Under the pieces are notes generated by a model. It was not told the origin of the DNA and did not search any database. It saw nothing but the letters and a program-made list of their open reading frames with translations. Positions 4,792 through 13,400 of a DNA stretch of 64,000 nt are shown here, piece by piece. Position 1 is the first letter of the stretch. Every line of letters begins with the position of its first letter. Origin of the DNA: a virus. The position numbers were made by a program, and so were the translations under genes. Where the stretch lies: the IMG/VR virus record IMGVR_UViG_3300018080_000180, positions 1 through 64,000 of that record; one strand, given 5' to 3'.

Positions 4792-7281
4792 TTATCCGTA
4801 GATCCGGGTGTAAAGTTCCTGCCCTAGCTGCCGGCGGTACTTCTTCAAGATCTTCTTGCCGACAACCGCCTGCTTGGGAGTCAGGCTCAGCTGGTGCGCA
4901 AGACTGTTGCCTATACGTGTATCGCAGCCGTTGTAGCCCACATCGTTGCGGAAGCTGGCATGATCACTGTCGAACCCGGAGATGTACTTCAGGCCCTCAT
5001 GGATTGCCTCTACGTCCGCCTTGGTGAGGCCCACGGCCTCCAGCGTGATCTGCTTCCGGGTCAGGTTGTTGGTGGTCGGCTGAGCGCCCGGGGTGACCGG
5101 CTCGGGCTCGACGACTTCGTCCAGCGCCCTGTCGATGACGGCCTGCTTGTTAACGATCGTCTTGGCAATCGTGCAGTCGAGGCTCTCCTCCAGCACAAGG
5201 TGATAGATATTGACGCTATCCTTCTGGCCGATGCGGTGGCAGCGGTCCTCTGCCTGCGTGACATTCCCGGGAACCCAGTCGAGCTCCGTGAAGATGACCG
5301 TGGAGGCTGCGGTGAGCGTGAGGCCTACGCCGGCAGCCGTGATGGATCCGATGAAGACCTTGACCGCAGGATCCCTCTGGAAGCGATCCACGGCGTCCTG
5401 CCGGTCAGCTTGCGCCGTCTGCCCAGTCAGGACTACCGCAGAATCGCCAAAGGCCTGCTTGAGGCCTTTTACGACGTCATGGTGATGAGCGAACACCACC
5501 ACCTTGTCGATGCTCTCCAGCTGCTCTTTGATGAAGTCGATGCACTGCGGGATCTTCTGGACCGCCGTGTCGTGCCGCAGCCTTGCGATCTCGGTGAAGG
5601 CTGCCGTGGCTGCGTGCCGCAGGAGCCTCACAGCGTCCTTGTATTCGCTTTCGTTGTCGGATGCCTTGGCCAGCTCCACATTGGCCTTGAGCTCCTCCAG
5701 CCGCGCTTCGTTGCGCTTCGAGGCCTCAATCTCGGCCCTGACCGCCCGGGCTCCCTCGCCATCGGCCGACAGCTCGATGACCGTCCGACGCTTTGCCGGG
5801 AGCTCCTTGAGCACGTCCTTCTTGAGACGACGGCAGAGGATGCTCTCGCGCAGCTTGTCCTGCAATTCTGTAAGGTTGCTGGCTTCGCTGAAGTCCCAGC
5901 CATAGCGGTTCTGATGAGCGTTGCAGTAGCGCTTCGCGTAAGCAAAAAAGTTGCTGAACAGGTCAGCCTTGAGGCTGCTCGCAAGAGTCCAGAGCTCAAG
6001 CGGCCGGTTGACGATCGGCGTCCCGGTGAGATACAGCCTCCGACTGGCCCGGATGCCCGGGAAGTGGAAGTTGCTGCGCTTGGTGGACCCAACTACCAGC
6101 TGGGTGCGCTTGGCCTTGCTGTTCTTCAGATAATGAGCCTCGTCAACACAAAGAATTGACCAGACACCCGACTCAGATACATTTCTCCAACTAATGAGTA
6201 TATCGTAATTAATTATCAAAACAAAAACAGGAGAACCACCATGGCCAGACCCGCAAGAGTAAGTGACACGCAACTCAGAAAACACTTTCAGCTTTTCAAA
6301 AAGGGACTGCGCGTACCTGAGGTTGCCAAGATGCTTGGCATCAGGGGAAGCACCTTGAGGTATCACTACTTCAGAATCACGGGCAACAGACTGCGGCTTT
6401 TTAGGCGCCACCAGCCCGCGTTTGCTACCCCGAAGAGTGCCACCACTCTTGCCTACATGGCGGGATTTATCGACGGCGACGGGTGGATTACCATTACCAA
6501 AACTGCCGCCCAAATTGGAATTTCCAGCGTTGACAAATCGGTCGTTGATTTCTTTCTGAAATATGGGGGACTCTATAGTAGCCGACCGGGAAACAGCAGT
6601 GGAACAATCAAAGGGGCTCGAACCCAACACATGTGGAGAATAAGCAGAACCTTGGACGTCCTGAACGCCCTCATAGCCATTCGGCCCTACCTCGTTATTA
6701 AAAAGAGAAAGGCCGCTGAAACAATCCAGTACTGCAGGAGAAGGCTTTCCAGATGCAACAGCAGCAACTAATGGGCGAGTGCTCCACTTGTCCAGCTCGC
6801 GTGCCCAGTTGATCTTCAGGGACGCCGGACAAACCACGAGGACTGTTTTGATCGACTTGTCGAGGTTGATAATTCCGCAGACCTGTATGGTCTTCCCGAG
6901 CCCGGGCTCGTCACCGAGGAGGGTCGAGGGCCGCTGGCTGATGTACTTGATTCCGGCCAGCTGGTAAGGAAGGTAGCTGAGGCCTTCTGGGGATGGGACA
7001 ACGAAGTCGGCGCTGACCGAACGGCTGGCTTCGAGAGCCGCCTGTCGCTCCTCTTCAAGCGCCCTGAGCTCTTCCTGCAGCTCGGGGAGACAGTAGGGCA
7101 GGAGCTTGGCCGCCGTCTTAGGCTCCTTCGTGTACCAGACTCTCGCCTGTGGGTTCCACCAGAAGCCTGCCCCCTTCACGACATCCTTTTCGGAATAGTC
7201 GCTGCGAGCGACGAACACCTCCTGCTCGCTCTTGATGTACTTGGTCCAACCCTTCTGAACCGTTTCTCTGTATACCACCAT
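4792..7281 (-). CDS. SNF2/SMARCAL1-type helicase with a large in-frame insertion
   Basis: 829 residues. Residues 1-60 are a small ssDNA- or branch-binding module ('FWWNPQARVWYTKEP'). Helicase motifs follow: Walker A GDEPGLGKT (123-131), DEAH (about 380), 'LYLTGTPIVNRPLELW' (motif III), and motif VI 'QAEDRCHRIGQ' (about 682). This arrangement is that of SNF2 annealing or fork-remodelling helicases. Residues about 183-345, between 'AAVASGKPSP' and 'VFVLIINYDIL', are Ser/Gly-rich, have no counterpart in helicases, and are the antisense translation of a LAGLIDADG endonuclease gene. Whether the insert is spliced out or tolerated in the protein cannot be told. Promoter B lies just upstream. Confidence 0.85.
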   Translation of the reverse strand: MVVYRETVQKGWTKYIKSEQEVFVARSDYSEKDVVKGAGFWWNPQARVWYTKEPKTAAKLLPYCLPELQEELRALEEERQAALEASRSVSADFVVPSPEGLSYLPYQLAGIKYISQRPSTLLGDEPGLGKTIQVCGIINLDKSIKTVLVVCPASLKINWARELDKWSTRPLVAAVASGKPSPAVLDCFSGLSLFNNEVGPNGYEGVQDVQGSAYSPHVLGSSPFDCSTAVSRSATIESPIFQKEINDRFVNAGNSNLGGSFGNGNPPVAVDKSRHVGKSGGTLRGSKRGLVAPKKPQSVARDSEVVIPQGASPDAKHLGNLRYAQSLFEKLKVFSELRVTYSCGSGHGGSPVFVLIINYDILISWRNVSESGVWSILCVDEAHYLKNSKAKRTQLVVGSTKRSNFHFPGIRASRRLYLTGTPIVNRPLELWTLASSLKADLFSNFFAYAKRYCNAHQNRYGWDFSEASNLTELQDKLRESILCRRLKKDVLKELPAKRRTVIELSADGEGARAVRAEIEASKRNEARLEELKANVELAKASDNESEYKDAVRLLRHAATAAFTEIARLRHDTAVQKIPQCIDFIKEQLESIDKVVVFAHHHDVVKGLKQAFGDSAVVLTGQTAQADRQDAVDRFQRDPAVKVFIGSITAAGVGLTLTAASTVIFTELDWVPGNVTQAEDRCHRIGQKDSVNIYHLVLEESLDCTIAKTIVNKQAVIDRALDEVVEPEPVTPGAQPTTNNLTRKQITLEAVGLTKADVEAIHEGLKYISGFDSDHASFRNDVGYNGCDTRIGNSLAHQLSLTPKQAVVGKKILKKYRRQLGQELYTRIYG
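6241..6771 (+). CDS. LAGLIDADG homing endonuclease, antisense inside the helicase gene
   Basis: 176 residues on the plus strand, the only convincing plus-strand gene. AGGAG lies seven bases before the ATG. Residues 11-45 form a helix-turn-helix ('GLRVPEVAKMLGIRGSTLRY'). Residues 72-83 carry a single LAGLIDADG motif (MAGFIDGDGWI), so it should act as a homodimer, followed by 'QIGISSVDKSVVDFFLKYGG'. Its codons sit exactly opposite helicase codons, and it uses no TTA, CTA or TCA codon, which would be stops in the helicase frame. The 3' end overlaps conserved helicase sequence. By family it cuts insert-free helicase alleles and spreads by repair. Confidence 0.85.
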   Translation: MARPARVSDTQLRKHFQLFKKGLRVPEVAKMLGIRGSTLRYHYFRITGNRLRLFRRHQPAFATPKSATTLAYMAGFIDGDGWITITKTAAQIGISSVDKSVVDFFLKYGGLYSSRPGNSSGTIKGARTQHMWRISRTLDVLNALIAIRPYLVIKKRKAAETIQYCRRRLSRCNSSN

Positions 7282-7306
7282 CTTGTGCCTCCCACCTTTT
7301 TCTTTA

Positions 7307-7336
7307 ATTATACATTGGTGGTCAATTGATTGTCAA
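7307..7336 (-). promoter_or_regulatory. Early sigma70 promoter B with palindromic operator
   Basis: TTGACA (7331-7336) and TATAAT (7307-7312) are 18 bases apart. The -35 box lies in ATTGACAATCAATTG, the motif shared with promoters A and C. It lies at the 3' end of the 81-aa gene and about 25 bases upstream of the helicase start, so it drives the helicase and the 86-aa gene. Confidence 0.85.
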
Positions 7337-7553
7337 TAGTTTTTTCTGGACAGAAGATGTGCTGCAATTCGCCATCGATTATCGTGAACTTCTCACCCTT
7401 GGCAATAGGGGTGTCGCAGTTGGCGCACCCCCACTGCTTCGAGGCAACTAAAATCGTCTTGGCTGTCTTGAAGCGATCAGACACCTCGGCGTGTGTCTTG
7501 AAGAGTATTTTTAGCGTATACTCCTCGATATCGATCGCTGTGTGTTTACGCAT
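7308..7553 (-). CDS. Small zinc-finger-like protein
   Basis: 81 residues. The middle shows 'WGCANCDTPIAKGEKF' and then 'LQHIFCPE', a CxxC ... HxxxC metal-site pattern. The N-terminal 40 residues are helical and basic. The start overlaps the 3' end of the upstream gene by eight bases. Function is unknown; the metal finger would suit a nucleic-acid- or protein-binding adaptor. Confidence 0.65.
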   Translation of the reverse strand: MRKHTAIDIEEYTLKILFKTHAEVSDRFKTAKTILVASKQWGCANCDTPIAKGEKFTIIDGELQHIFCPEKTIDNQLTTNV

Positions 7554-7983
7554 CCCACTCCTCCAGCGGGGTCACCCCGACTTTTTTGAAGACCGTACAA
7601 TCCTTGCCATCGATTCCACCGAACTCGTACCGCGACCCCTCGCCAGCCTCATCCAGCAGCTTCTTCACCTTTGCCGAGCTGGCGTCGGTGAGTTTGATCA
7701 GAAGCCCCTGAGCGCCCACCCGGGTGGCGATACGACACGTCTTATACTTCTTATCCCGAACCACTTCGAACGCATCCTCTGCCTTCAGGGTATCCGCAGG
7801 CTCCCTCTCGCACCACCATGCCGGCTTCCCTGTGGGGTTGCCATCGACATCAAAGATGGGTGTAAAGCACGTCCTGCTCGGGTCCGACAAACTGGCTGAG
7901 CGCCAGTAATTTACACCTCCGCGATCCCGGATCCAGCCACGGATCTTCGGGGCCATGTCAGCTGTGATTGTTATCCTTGACAT
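7546..7983 (-). CDS. Unknown early protein, 145 aa
   Basis: The ATG at 7983 is chosen because GGAGG lies seven bases before it; a longer frame upstream has no ribosome site and an Arg-rich, unlikely sequence. The protein contains 'IRGWIRDRGGVNYWRSASLSDP' and 'KYKTCRIATRVGAQGLLIKLTDASS', looks mainly alpha/beta, and has no motif known to me. It belongs to the four-gene operon behind promoter C. Confidence 0.65.
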   Translation of the reverse strand: MSRITITADMAPKIRGWIRDRGGVNYWRSASLSDPSRTCFTPIFDVDGNPTGKPAWWCEREPADTLKAEDAFEVVRDKKYKTCRIATRVGAQGLLIKLTDASSAKVKKLLDEAGEGSRYEFGGIDGKDCTVFKKVGVTPLEEWDA

Positions 7984-8149
7984 CCTTAGCCTCCTTTGGC
8001 CAGATTGCGTCGGCCAGCGCCTTGTATAAAAGTGAAAGATTCGTCTTGTCTTCTGCCGTGATCTCATCTCCGACGATGGCCCGAGCAACAGCGTGGAAGG
8101 CCGGAATCGCGGCCTTCGAGTCCAGCCACACCACCGTCTCTTTACGCAT
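7958..8149 (-). CDS. Unknown 63-aa early protein
   Basis: The start at 8149 is fixed by a TGATG overlap with the upstream gene; frames extending further upstream are out of phase with it. The protein is helical ('FHAVARAIVGDEITAEDKTNLSLLYKALADAIW') with an acidic tail and no recognised domain. Its 3' end overlaps the next gene by 26 bases. Confidence 0.6.
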   Translation of the reverse strand: MRKETVVWLDSKAAIPAFHAVARAIVGDEITAEDKTNLSLLYKALADAIWPKEAKDVKDNNHS

Positions 8150-9060
8150 CACCCCCTTGCAGTTGCCAGCGCCTCGATCTCTCCGCGCTCGATCTCGTGG
8201 CACCCGATCTTCAGAGTACCGTTCACCGAGATTACGGTGTAGCCACCGATGTCGTAACCGTGGGTCAGCTTGCCACGTTGCAGGAGCTTGTATGCCACGA
8301 TGGCTTCGCGTTCGGTGACCTCGGCGGAGTCGGACGTCTGGACCGCTGACTCTTCGCGCTTCCTTCCGTAACCGTCCTCGGTTACTACCCGCAAGAGCTG
8401 CGGCCTGAGCCCGTAGATTCTGACGTTGCCGCCAGCACGCCACCGCTCGATCTTCTCCTTCAGGGCCTCACGCTTCTTGGCGGCAGCCTCAGCCGCACGC
8501 TTCCGGAGCTTCGCACGGAGCTCTTCGAGGTCGGTTCCACTAAACTTTTCAGCCAGCTCGTCAACTGCCTTGAGATCATCGACCGCCTGCTCGCCAAGCT
8601 CGAATGCTTCAACATAAGCGTGAAACTTGTTTCGTTTGTCTTCAGCATAATTCAGTTTCCACTCGAAGTTCGACCGCGCCCGGGCAGCAGATTCGTACTG
8701 CTCGACACACTGCTGCCTAAACCACTCAATGACATTTTTGTGGCTGGCGGTGTCAGCATAACACGTCCGATAGCTTGCGCCATACCGATCAAACGGGACA
8801 ACGAAGACACAGTAGTTTGCCGGGATTGCACCGCGCACAATGCCCTGATGCTGACTAGTGCTTACCGAATAGCTGGCAGCATTGAACAGGACAACTTCAC
8901 GACCGCTTGGCGTCCGAGTAAACCGTGCGATCGGAAAGTGGCGACCATAAGAGTAGATGACATCACCCTCAAAAAAAATGTTCCCGGCACGCCCCTCTTC
9001 CTGCCTCTTGTTCGCCCAGTAGTGGGCGACCTCTGCATGGTTCCTTAACCTTTTCCGCAT
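8149..9060 (-). CDS. Unknown 303-aa early protein with central coiled coil
   Basis: The first gene behind promoter C. Residues 1-120 form an alpha/beta domain ('HAEVAHYWANKRQEEGRAGN', 'IFFEGDVIYSYGRHFPIAR') that I recall from many phage and plasmid proteins of unknown function. Residues about 130-210 are a charged coiled coil, and a small C-terminal domain ('GYDIGGYTVISVNGTLKIGCHEIERGE') follows. Early expression and the coiled coil suggest an adaptor or host-takeover role; this is inference. Confidence 0.6.
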   Translation of the reverse strand: MRKRLRNHAEVAHYWANKRQEEGRAGNIFFEGDVIYSYGRHFPIARFTRTPSGREVVLFNAASYSVSTSQHQGIVRGAIPANYCVFVVPFDRYGASYRTCYADTASHKNVIEWFRQQCVEQYESAARARSNFEWKLNYAEDKRNKFHAYVEAFELGEQAVDDLKAVDELAEKFSGTDLEELRAKLRKRAAEAAAKKREALKEKIERWRAGGNVRIYGLRPQLLRVVTEDGYGRKREESAVQTSDSAEVTEREAIVAYKLLQRGKLTHGYDIGGYTVISVNGTLKIGCHEIERGEIEALATARG

Positions 9061-9092
9061 ATCAAACCTCCTCGGGTTGTGGTTTTATTTTA

Positions 9093-9122
9093 ATTATACA
9101 TTGATTTTCAATTGAAAGTCAA
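9093..9122 (-). promoter_or_regulatory. Early sigma70 promoter C with palindromic operator
   Basis: TTGACT (9117-9122) and TATAAT (9093-9098) are 18 bases apart, with the -35 box inside ATTGACTTTCAATTG. It stands directly behind the late-operon terminator and starts the early operon with the 303-aa gene. Confidence 0.85.
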
Positions 9123-9133
9123 TAGGTTTATAC

Positions 9134-9161
9134 GAAAAAAAGCCCCGGGAATCCCGAGGCT
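9134..9161 (-). terminator. Intrinsic terminator of the late operon
   Basis: GCCTCGGG-ATT-CCCGGGGC (eight pairs, one G-T) is followed by seven T on the minus strand. It closes the transcript that ends with the lysis genes and separates it from promoter C. Confidence 0.9.
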
Positions 9162-9187
9162 CATAACACATTGATTTTTATGGAGTA

Positions 9188-10174
9188 CTAAACGCAGTCA
9201 ATTCTGTGAAAATCGTCCCGTTCGCAGAAATGAGTGATCAAAGCATGCGGAGACGGCGGCCTCTTGTCCCATTGTTTCGGATAATCCTTGAGTCCGTACC
9301 GTTTACAAACAGTAAATACATTTTCACTGCAGAAGTCACGCTTGGGGTTCTGTCGAACCCACGGGAACCATCGACGTACCGCCGGCACGAAGGGCAGTAA
9401 CCCACGCCAGTCATACTTCCTGCGGTTGCGACGCAGACGGGCAAGGTGCGCCTGTGCTGCATAGCGCACCTCTTCATCGTCAAACCCGTCCCACCGCCAC
9501 ACTGAGTGCATCCTGTCCCAGCGTTTCTTGTATTTGTCAAACGAGCTTTCGACGAATCCACGAGGTGTCGCCTCCGATGCGAAGTACTGCCCGTGATCTT
9601 CGGTGGCAAATCCGGTATGTGTCGGGATGTCCATATCAAACATCTTGTGGATCCCGTTGACAGTCATTCGGATAATCGCACCACTTGGCTTTGCGCTGGT
9701 GGTAAAGAAGACGTCCGTGCCGCGCATCTTGTCAGGGCGCACCGGGAGCTTCTTGTCGATCACCACGGGCGCCTCTACCGGGACCGTGGTGTTTACGTAG
9801 ACCTTGATCATCTCCTGCCGCTGCAGGGTGTCATCGAGAGCCTTGCGGAGCTTGGAAGCCGTAGTCCCGATTGTCACGATACAACCGAGAGATCCGCCCT
9901 TCCCGCCGTCCGGGTGAATGAGATAGTGGGACCACTCTCCCTCGGGGGTCCACATCCGGATCTTCCAGCCTTCACCCTCTTCGACCACCATCCCGGGTTC
10001 GGTCGTATCCACCGACGGCTCCCGAATCGTCCACACTCCGGGGCGAATGACGTTGACCAGCTCGCCATCGGTGTTGATACTTCCACTGCGACAGTCGAAC
10101 GAAAGCCCCTCCATGCAAATGAGCTTACCGAAGCCACGCTCGTCGTATTTAAACTGGATATACTTTTCCTTCAT
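9188..10174 (-). CDS. Endolysin-like protein: transpeptidase-like plus permuted NlpC/P60
   Basis: 328 residues. The N-terminal half has 'HYLIHPDGGKGGSLGCIV' (83-100), the His ... Gly-Cys-Ile signature of YkuD-like or DUF5675-type folds. The C-terminal half reads like a circularly permuted papain-like NlpC/P60 enzyme: 'GTDVFFTTSAKPSG', 'THTGFATE' (His 186), 'FCSENVF' (Cys 282) and 'PPSPHALITHF'. Both folds act on peptidoglycan or related bonds. Its place directly behind a small membrane protein at the end of the late operon, before the terminator, fits a lysis enzyme. No signal peptide is seen. The domain calls are motif-based. Confidence 0.6.
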   Translation of the reverse strand: MKEKYIQFKYDERGFGKLICMEGLSFDCRSGSINTDGELVNVIRPGVWTIREPSVDTTEPGMVVEEGEGWKIRMWTPEGEWSHYLIHPDGGKGGSLGCIVTIGTTASKLRKALDDTLQRQEMIKVYVNTTVPVEAPVVIDKKLPVRPDKMRGTDVFFTTSAKPSGAIIRMTVNGIHKMFDMDIPTHTGFATEDHGQYFASEATPRGFVESSFDKYKKRWDRMHSVWRWDGFDDEEVRYAAQAHLARLRRNRRKYDWRGLLPFVPAVRRWFPWVRQNPKRDFCSENVFTVCKRYGLKDYPKQWDKRPPSPHALITHFCERDDFHRIDCV

Positions 10175-10497
10175 TACTGCCCTCCCCTGCTCGCAAAGAA
10201 GATGATAACACCAATGACAATCTGGATCACGGTCAACCCAACACCGAGGGCAACGGCAGAAACCTTTACCCCTGCCTTCATCTCGTTCTGGCCAATGGCG
10301 AGGTGGTTAATGTTGGTTGTCTGGGTGTCTACAGCGGCAAATATCTTGCCTATGCTTTCCTTGACTTCCACAACTCCCCCCTTGAGGTTTTCCAATTCTA
10401 CGCTTTTTGCTGCATCGCATTTTCCAAACCTAAGAGCAAGGTCGTTAACCTTTGAACCGAGATTGTTTAAGTCAGACTCTGTTGCGAATTCGGCCAT
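10174..10497 (-). CDS. XhlA-like holin-associated membrane protein
   Basis: 107 residues from the ATG at 10497 (a GTG one codon earlier is possible). Residues 1-75 are a predicted coiled coil ('LNNLGSKVNDLALRFG'). Residues about 80-103 form one transmembrane helix ('VSAVALGVGLTVIQIVIGVI'), followed by a short basic tail. That layout matches XhlA-type haemolysin/holin partners. It overlaps the giant gene by one base and the endolysin start by one base (TAATG), forming a lysis pair. Confidence 0.6.
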   Translation of the reverse strand: MAEFATESDLNNLGSKVNDLALRFGKCDAAKSVELENLKGGVVEVKESIGKIFAAVDTQTTNINHLAIGQNEMKAGVKVSAVALGVGLTVIQIVIGVIIFFASRGGQ

Positions 10498-13400
10498 CAC
10501 TGTCCTCTCTTCGATTTAATAACAGCTTCACGGTGCTTCTTCCATAACTTCTTGTACAGCTCCCACTCTTCGTCAACCTTGACAATGCTTGGATGCTTGC
10601 TCCAGTTGGCCTTTTCTTGCGGCGTGAGGTTCTTGTACGCCGCCTCCCTGCGTCTGGCAAACTGGTTCTGCATGCCTCCAGAGTACAGTGCATTGTACCC
10701 AAACTTCAGCTTGCTTGCCGGCAGCTCCTTGGGTTTCTCCAGCAGTCTACCGGAGAAATACTCATTGATCTGTTTGACGTTCTCCGAGGGGTCGTCTATA
10801 CCAGCATTGAACGCCTCGGCCTTGAACGCTTTGCGCCGGTCCTTCGGCAGCTGCTCGTACCAGTTTTTGAAGATGAGGCGCTCGCGCCAGCTTCCGGGCT
10901 TCTTCAGCCGGCTGGTCATGGCACCCTTGAGTGACACGTCTTCCAGAGTCGACTTCGGATACAGGAGGTTTGCCATCCCCTCTCCCTTGGCAGCCCTGAA
11001 GGCCCCCTCGACGGCCCGGATAGCCATGGATGCCGGCAGCCTCGTTGCGATGGCACTTACCTGCGCCCCGGCCTTAAGCGCCTTCTGGGCGGCTTTCCGG
11101 CGCTCTGTGGGCGTCTGAGCCTGAGCAAGATCGGCTACACCACCCATGAACCTGCCGGCGGTTCCGAACACCTCGAAGGCCGTGGGGGTCACGTCGAACC
11201 CGTAGTCCCTGATAGGCTTCTGGCCCCGCATCTCTCGGATCCGGTTGCGAGCGTTGGCCATCATGGAGTTAATGCCCTCGCCAACCACCGGGAGGGTTCC
11301 GGTAACGCCGTTGACGGCGTACATCATCAGCCCCTCTGGGTCCTGCAGCAGGCGCTTTGGGTTGTACCATGCGCCAGTGTCGATCGCGTAGATCCACATC
11401 GCTGCGGCCATCTGGGCGAAGAACATCTTCACAGCCATCTTCATCACCTCGTCGGGGGGCGCCGATGCCGACTTGGCCGCCATCCCGATCATGGCCCACA
11501 TATTCGCGTTCTGGTTGATCTGGTTCTTGAATGCAGTGAAGGCACCAACGACCCCTCGATCGCGGAAGGCTTCTGGCAGATTCACCAGCGAGCTCTCAGG
11601 CTGTGTCCTGCGGATGAGCATGTCAGCCTCGCGCACTGCCCGGGACTGGTTGCCGTGCTTCTTCATACCGTCATCGAACTTGGCCAGCCATATCGACACG
11701 ACGGCGGCCTCGTCGAACGCCCGTATCCCCGCCATGGAAGCATCCGCCAGCTGGGTCATCGCGGGACCGAAGCCAAACGCCTTCTTGACTTCCCGGGATT
11801 CCTGCAACTCCCTGAGCGTCCGCTCCACGTTTCCGTTGCGGGTCTTCATGTATTCGCTCAGCCCGTAGACCATCTTCTGCATGTTCTTCCAGCCACCCGT
11901 GGTGTACTGGGCGAACCGCTGGGTCACGAGGCCGGGAGAGACGAAAGGCATCGCGCCCGTCATCGACGCGAGCTGCTTGGCCATGACGCGCACGTTGAGC
12001 CCGAGGGCATACACGCCGTAGTTCCGGCGAATAAAGTCAGCCCATGTGTTGAGGGCATTACTGTTGATATTGGATGGGCGACCAGCAATCATATCCTGAT
12101 GCCAGCGCCACATCGTCTTGTACGCTGCCTCGCTCCGAGTCTGGATCGCCCGGGAGACAGGGTCGTAATCGAGAATGCGCCGTGTTGTGTTGATCGTTTC
12201 CTCGAAGGCAATGTAGTGCTCGACGTCCCTCATGTGGGCAAAGACAGTCCGAAAGAAGTCGTAGTCCCGGAACGCAGCCTCGCTCTTCACACGACCCTTG
12301 GTGAACTTACGATCGAGGCCGATCGGCCGAGTGGAGTAGCGCTGCATCAGATCGATCATCACAGGGCTCTCGGCACGCTTGCGATCGAGACGCATGATCG
12401 GGAAGTACCGATCGGACTTCGGCATCTCGACTCCGTATACCTTTTTAAAGACCTCGTTCACCCGGGGGTAAACGTCGGTGTCGTAGAAGTCAATGAGCCG
12501 GTCGACCGCATCCTTCACCTCCTGAGGGAGGGCGTCGGTGATGGTCTGGACAGCATCATCGGTGTAACCACTTCCATACAGGTGGCGCAGGTTGTCCTCA
12601 TTCTGCGAGTTTGCATAAACGAACATGGCCTGATTCGCGCTCAGCTTCCGCTGGTACGGGATCCCGGTATCCATGTCATACACTGTCACCTCGAAGTCAT
12701 CGAACTTCTGGTACATCCGGCGCAAATCCAGACCTTTGAAGATCTCGGCAACCTTGTCCTGATGTGCCTTGGCAGCGATGCTCTCCTCGATGGCCTTCTG
12801 GCGGATTGGTTCATACACGAACCGGGACAGCGCTCCGGGTTTCTGTCCGAGCATCTGGAAATTCCCGGTCGCCCATTCCATAAGCAACTCAGGACGAACC
12901 TGCTGCCAGCCAAAGAAGCGGCCGATCTCTCCGAGCGACTTCATCAGGCCCCGGGTCTCATCGTCGAATGCCCGGGCAGCCCTGCGCTCGATGGCCGCCT
13001 GCGAGGTCACCTTACGGACCCCGGCAACCACCGCCTGACGCTTGGCGTTAACCTGTTTCATCTCACGATCGACCTGACGCTTGCGCTCGCTACGGCCAGT
13101 AGTGTAAATCAGGCGCATCTCTTCACTCACACGACGCAGCTGGGCGGCCGACATCTGGTCAAGGCGAGGAGAGGTGTTCTGAATAACGAAGGCCTTCTCC
13201 TCCGGAGTCAGCTCGACATCCTCAGGGCCGTTGATCTTGTCGTAGATCCGAACAAACTCAGCTTCGGCCTCAGTGATCGGATTACCCTGTGCGACCTGCG
13301 ACTTAATCTGGTCGAGATTCAGGCGCGGCCGAGTATCATCGAATGCATCCATGAGAGCTTCGAGCTCAGCTGCGGCCTCCGGGGTAAACACCGATGACTT

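Noticed and set aside
4894-6159. 421-codon plus-strand frame opposite the helicase
   Set aside because: Codon-register shadow of the helicase, no domain and no start signal.
6241-6771. Helicase insertion as an intein
   Set aside because: No Cys/Ser splice start, no His-Asn end and no intein blocks in the helicase frame; the endonuclease is on the other strand.
11655-13397. 580-codon open frame on the plus strand
   Set aside because: It is opposite the giant gene with codons in register. Leu/Val/His-rich composition is that of an antisense shadow of a GC-rich coding region, with no ribosome site or motif.
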